Positions 19,301-22,439 of a stretch of 22,439 nucleotides of DNA are shown here, one piece after another. Numbering within the stretch: position 1 is the stretch's first letter; the number at the start of each line of letters is the position of its first letter. Source of the stretch: Allomyces macrogynus ATCC 38327 (taxonomy: Eukaryota; Blastocladiomycota; Blastocladiomycetes; Blastocladiales; Blastocladiaceae); NCBI GenBank assembly GCA_000151295.1, contig GG745337.1, forward strand, positions 187,580-210,018, in the 5' to 3' direction. The notes under the pieces are model-generated. The model did no database searches. It was not told where the DNA came from and saw nothing but the letters and a program-made list of their open reading frames with translations. Made by a program: the position numbers and the translations under genes.

Positions 19301-19622
19301 GACTGAACCGGCGCGAGAGGTCGGCCGAGACGGGACATCTCGCTAAATCCACTTGGTGCTGGTCGGCGCCGAGCACGTCTGAGACGAGAGCGGGTACGGA
19401 AGTGGCCATGTCGCGCCCACGCGCGAGCGAGAGCGGTAATCTGCCCGGTGGAGGCGCGGTCGGCGATGCGCGCACGTGTGGCGATGCACGATGGTATTGT
19501 GCTTGTTCGGCGGCGTTGGCCCATTGTTGCGGGTGGACAGCACGCGTCGGGTTGGATGGCGCGTGCGCGACGACGTGGTGGCCGCGGGAAGAGCTCGCGA
19601 CGAGGCAGACGGCGAGGAGCAT
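16305..19622 (-). CDS. NPR3: Nitrogen permease regulator 3 (GATOR1/SEACIT subunit)
   Basis: NPR3 forms a heterodimer with NPR2 in the GATOR1/SEACIT complex, which restrains TORC1 at the vacuole or lysosome when amino acids are scarce. The 1105-aa intronless product begins with the family's signature MLLAVCLVASSSRGHHVV (longin-like start). It continues with FELQLGDLILIGLPVAL near 270, a long acidic, Ser/Asp-rich insert at about 360-480, HISMFHVVFLVQDAG near 540, and VPLYQILRVAAHLVRWGKAR with IIHPVSFKNVFQV at about 810-835. It ends with a winged-helix-like segment, FHTDEIAYRTGVERKELNR. The length is close to yeast Npr3. The start is chosen at 19622 because of its CCCACCATG context and the family N-terminus. 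The frame is open further upstream to 19835, but that part is low-complexity and probably leader sequence. Confidence 0.92.
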   Translation of the reverse strand: MLLAVCLVASSSRGHHVVAHAPSNPTRAVHPQQWANAAEQAQYHRASPHVRASPTAPPPGRLPLSLARGRDMATSVPALVSDVLGADQHQVDLARCPVSADLSRRFSLSASNAMGNVGGTGTANVTGGDAAGSTTATGPSPRLGDAALANDARPAAASVLRPGTAASIVTLAGSTTTPVPSIAPSHASAAVNEAPVAPTAAQPPPVLPVLRPSTLGSGVTPIVSPVQSPRVPPPRTPAIGVPTAAAAPTHILGIDLQTFARLVAPKAPCCDSRFELQLGDLILIGLPVALTGAKLAPRYANVPGIAPYYRRRMRRYAREAQIQLQEQQKRMQEEALEGAPTFGGGAHRRGRSRRAAQATTTVERSSSESEAGSDTDAPQGGGAATTDHDDESDDDESDGDRPYYQDDHDPWQQDSAVGGDTFDPDEYERNGPLGWPSDSDRDDLDDDDLDDDLDASVRPHALDSSSSDDDDLHASFLVPRRRSSTVNSENLPPLGRTGRAGTRTADGMRLRASAKPRARTRTQSRRRRRDASAHPRHAHRFHISMFHVVFLVQDAGPATRDFVEALYHHVAAPVTRALRHEQVRSEYVRRHAEELLAMRDGATAASRTGSSVGLGMRTPPTSAESAEAMASAASGISRAGPATDADEDPYSLVDLMAQLYAVGARGRGAPPVHVVINNHIELTLHIPAHRVPTARHVLALDHLEPEPAGDDDLTDLDYYDDDPKDERNRAWAGSDDECVGFEPDPCAAALGIDAADRGAYFPLIRSYHSLALVGDRDAVLRALPADASPLVRAFVQWVHPNQSFVEAHLHFQVPLYQILRVAAHLVRWGKARIIHPVSFKNVFQVHPDLDLRQLVAPSATSAAHMPHATSLPVTDWDVRVGGGVFDEDLPGSGAPLRPTTSTATGDVPAPDAPSLAAEFRRMFPTFDLLTVIADLTSKRTLFSALTPDERNLALQAAALLVARGALLQVHRYVYLKVPEILARVPGLALADFEQLCGAEGAPAVLGAAAGVSGAAGAPRPEERKCVLPVGAGGAGWAAVPKGVREWVKMVGSSNPAYAATFERVALYLTGRFHTDEIAYRTGVERKELNRVLNAYAQELITVMHP

Positions 19623-20691
19623 GGTGGGAGTCGGGGTGGTCGGTTCGGGCCAGAGTGGTTGCTGGTGGTCGATCGCGGCTTGTGCTGCCGTGGGCGGCGA
19701 CGACGCGCTTCCTGTTCGTGGTCCAGGTCGTTGCGGGTCGTTGCTTGAAGCTGGTCCGGTGGTCGTCGTCGTTACGCATGCATTCTTGAGCCGAAATCGT
19801 CGTCGAGCTCGTCGTGGGCGCGCCGACACGATCAACGTTCAGCACGACGCGCTGGGGCTTGCATGGCAACCAATCACCCGCGCAGCATGCCACGCGCATC
19901 GCACTGTGAACCAACAACGCACTTCCATCCCCCCACCCCTCTCAAAACCGCGCCCGTCCCCGCTCCCCTCGCTGCTCTCTTTATCGCAGCACGATTTTCC
20001 TTAGATCACACCGCGGGCCGCACCAGGCTTTTCGCCGGGGCGCGTGCCGCCTGCTTACCGGCAGCGTTATGGCGGTGTCTTGAGTCAACCTCATGCCAGA
20101 GTCAAGCGACCCCGGCCGCGATCCTCGTTCCATCCGCGACCTCTCGACCCCACCCCGCCACACGTCTTGCCGCTCCGACCCGTTTACGCGGACGCACTCG
20201 CAACCCCGCCCGGCTCCATCCCCAACCAACGCCACCTGCCGCACGCCGCCAGCCCACCCCACGAGTTTTTCGTGGACCGGGATTGGGCGATATGCGGCGC
20301 CCGGCGTCCGGGGACGAGTGGCCGGATGGGACTTGCAGGTGTCGGGGGCGCACATCAGTGCGTCTTGTTCGGTTTGTTCGAGCGTGTGGCGCGGGGTTCG
20401 AAGGGGCGGGGTTTCGTGCGAGGACGCGGCCACCATGCAGTTCCAGTTGGTGCGGGCCGAAGCATTTTGCGGGGATCCAGGCGAGCGTTTCCGTCGCTGG
20501 TGTCCCCGGCCCGTTCGACAGATATTTTTCCTTGCGTTTTGCTGGATTTATGGGTGTGAAGTGCTCTTTACGGCTCAAGGAAGGAGGGCATGCTCATGGC
20601 GTGCAAACATGGCGACGCACCACAATAAAACCATGGTAACTATTTCCCACCCAGCGCAGCGCGTGCGAGGTCTCCCGAGACCGACTATTCC
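19623..20691. other. Spacer between NPR3 and tRNA-Ser, no supported gene
   Basis: The NPR3 promoter must lie in the left part. From about 20090 to 20560 several overlapping frames are open on both strands with GC-rich codons, but they conflict and none shows a recognisable domain. One forward ATG with a strong context (GCCACCATGC, about 20434) opens a frame that runs into the tRNA gene, which argues against it being coding. The region could hide a multi-exon small gene that I cannot resolve. Confidence 0.4.
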
Positions 20692-20773
20692 GACTACGTG
20701 GCCGAGTGGTTAAGGCGTTGGACTTGAAATCCAATAGGATTCTCCTGCACAGGTTCGAACCCTGTCGTAGTCG
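20692..20773 (+). tRNA. tRNA-Ser (anticodon UGA)
   Basis: This is a complete class-II tRNA cloverleaf of 82 nt without an intron. The acceptor stem GACTACG pairs with CGTAGTC and is followed by discriminator G. The A box is TGGCCGAGTGG, and the anticodon stem TTGGA/TCCAA encloses the loop CTTGAAA, giving anticodon TGA. The long variable arm has a small stem (AGGA/TCCT). The T arm is ACAGG-TTCGAAC-CCTGT. It decodes UCA, with wobble. Standard serine codon assignment is implied. Confidence 0.97.
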
Positions 20774-20778
20774 TTTAG

Positions 20779-20783
20779 TTTTT
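20779..20783 (+). terminator. RNA polymerase III terminator of tRNA-Ser
   Basis: A run of five T residues begins 6 nt after the tRNA 3' end and is followed by a further TTTT after one G, the usual Pol III stop signal. Confidence 0.8.
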
Positions 20784-20978
20784 GTTTTGGCAAGAGGTCA
20801 TTCATGTTCTTCGTGATTGTGATCCGTGTTGGCTTCTTTCTTCACCACTTTGAAGCCCGTCGTGGTCATTAAGAGCGCTCCCGTCATCCTCATTGTGACC
20901 AGAAACTCCGAAAAGAGAGACACGCCGTCCACTTCTATTTTACGTCGCGACATTTCCGTTCTCCACGCAACCCACCTC

Positions 20979-22439
20979 TCAAAACAAGTGCTCAAACTGA
21001 CCCACCAAGTGCTCCATGATCACCGCTTCCACGGGCATCCCCGCCCTCGCCGCTTCTGTCCCCCTCGCAACCGCCCTGACGACCATTGCCGTCCGTTCCC
21101 GCAACACACCCACCTCGTTCATGTGCGCGCGCAAGTCTTCAGCGTCGAGCGCCGCCGAAAAAATCGAGTCCTTGGAAGCATCTGCCGGATCGAGCGTGTG
21201 CAGCGCCAACTGCGACGACAGACTCGTTTGCGAGTCGGACTTGGGCATTGACGGTTCAGGGTTGTCCTCGTCGTCGTCGAGGGTGGACATGGACTTGTAG
21301 GTCCCGCGGCGGATCGCGTCGAGAAAGGACTTGGGTTTGCTAGGTTTCAGGTCGCCCGAGTTGAGCGTCGAGAAGAGGAGCGTACCGAACATATAGAACA
21401 TAGTGAAGGACACGATATCGACGGTCGCCGTGAGGACGATGCTGTCGTAGCGGAGTGGGGGTCAGGAAATTGATCGGTCAGGCGGAGAATGTGGGGGAGG
21501 GAAACGGCGAACCGATGACAGTGCCCGAGTACGGCCTTGTAGTTCAGGTACGGCTCGCGCGGCAGATCGGCCATGAGCGCGCGCAGGCCCGTGTTACGGG
21601 TTTCCATCGGCTCGAGCGAATCTACGTGGATACGAGGAACTTGAATTTAAACTCGAACTAGCACCTGGATAGCGCGCGACGACGCACCGACCAATCGCTT
21701 GATCGCTTGTCGCGTCGGAAAGGGCAAGAGAAAATCGTTGCCCATGGCCTGCATGTAAAAGTAGCTGGGGTGAATGCGCGACGTGAGCGACGTGAGAGCA
21801 CTTCGCGACGCAATCAAACGAAATAAACACATACAGGTTCCAGATCATGCTCATCAACTCGTCGTCGCCAATGTTCTCGATGCGGCGCGTGTCGACGTCG
21901 GTCGTGGAAATATTGTTGTTGATCAGGTTCTTGGTCGTCACGTCCTCATGCATCTTGGCGAGCCGCGTAAAGTCTGGCGATATCAGAGGCGGTGAGCAAA
22001 TAGGCTTGGTGATGTGGATCGGATCCTCCCGTCGCGAGACACGTCCGTACCGTTGACAAACGTGAACCGCTGCGAATGGTCATTGGCGAGCAATCCTACA
22101 CACGACCAAAAACCGTCAGCACCGCACCCCCTTCATCGGCCCACCGACACGACTTGCGCACGTACGTGGACTGAACCGCTCGACGAGATCCTCAATCAAC
22201 GCCTCGATCGGATCCACCACCAACACTTCCGGCTCCGCGACCATCGACGCGTTGAGCGACGCCGTCCCCGCCATCCCGTACGCCCCCTCCTTACCCGCAC
22301 TTGGGTCTCTCCCCGCGTCCACAACCGTGACCTTCTCCACTTTCGCCCTCTTCTTGAGAATCCCCTTGACTGGCCCGTTCTTCCTCGACGACCCTGGCGC
22401 CCCCTCCCCACACACACCCCCACTTTCCGCAAAGCTACT
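20979..22439 (-). CDS. 3' part of a divergent RhoGAP-like protein gene (runs off the right edge)
   Basis: Six exons are inferred in this window: 22439-22166, 22095-22051, 21973-21835, 21764-21688, 21621-21513 and 21441-20979. The introns are 70, 77, 70, 66 and 71 nt, all GT-AG, and phases fit throughout. The visible product is about 368 aa and is open at its N-terminal end. After a basic linker (KGILKKRAKVEKV), the order DELMSMIWNLYFYMQAMGND, LVDSLEPMETRNTGLRALMA, DLPREPYLNYKAVLGHCHR and FTMFYMFGTLLFS resembles the later helices of RhoGAP domains (LK.yLR.LP.PL, then the LP..N segment, then NLA.vFgP.LL). I cannot find the arginine finger, so catalytic activity is doubtful. The C-terminal part is charged and helical. 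Gene existence is well supported; the family assignment is tentative. Confidence 0.5.

Noticed and set aside
19623..19835. 71-residue N-terminal extension of NPR3
   Set aside because: The NPR3 family begins with the hydrophobic LLA-x-x-L-V-x-SSSRG segment, which starts at the ATG at 19622 in a strong context. The extension is Thr/Pro/Arg-rich and unlike the family.
20798..20995. 65-codon minus-strand frame downstream of the RhoGAP-like gene
   Set aside because: It overlaps the end of that gene, shows no codon bias, and is more simply read as 3' UTR.

Overview
The window looks like nuclear DNA of a GC-rich fungus. Genes are interrupted by short introns, almost all GT-AG and about 60 to 85 nt long, with pyrimidine-rich 3' ends and CTAAC, CTGAC or CTCAC-like branch sites. 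Coding exons strongly prefer G or C at third positions. The gene set fits a fungus: mitochondrial acetylornithine aminotransferase, the GATOR1/SEACIT subunit NPR3, a peroxisomal acyl-CoA oxidase with a C-terminal AKL, a complex I LYR subunit and an RNase P/MRP p40 homologue. A PCTP-like START protein and a triple chagasin-like protein are unusual for Dikarya. They make an early-diverging (perhaps zoosporic) fungus plausible, but the sequence alone does not prove this.

Layout, left to right: an A/T-rich edge (1 to about 340); a proline-rich C-terminal coding fragment (+, to 535); a START-domain lipid-transfer protein (+, 1689-2516); an RPP40-like RNase P/MRP subunit (-, 2664-4135), convergent with the START gene and divergent from a secreted SdiA-regulated-type beta-propeller (+, 4635-5919); acetylornithine aminotransferase (+, 6512-8037); a low-GC spacer with a tRNA-like B-box relic and weak small ORFs; an NDUFA6-like complex I subunit (-, 9115-9687); a TMEM198/DUF4203-like membrane protein (+, 10556-11490); acyl-CoA oxidase (+, 12024-14386); a three-domain chagasin-like protein (+, 14709-15710); NPR3 (-, 16305-19622); tRNA-Ser(UGA) (+, 20692-20773); and the 3' part of a divergent RhoGAP-like gene (-, 20979 to the right edge).

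There is no operon-like logic. These are independently transcribed housekeeping genes in a compact fungal arrangement. The most notable points are several short introns that are multiples of three without stop codons and so look like coding sequence, one apparent GC-AG intron in the aminotransferase gene, an intracellular protein with three tandem chagasin-type folds, and a signal-peptide-bearing propeller of a family best known from bacteria. I found no CRISPR array, intact transposon or defence island.
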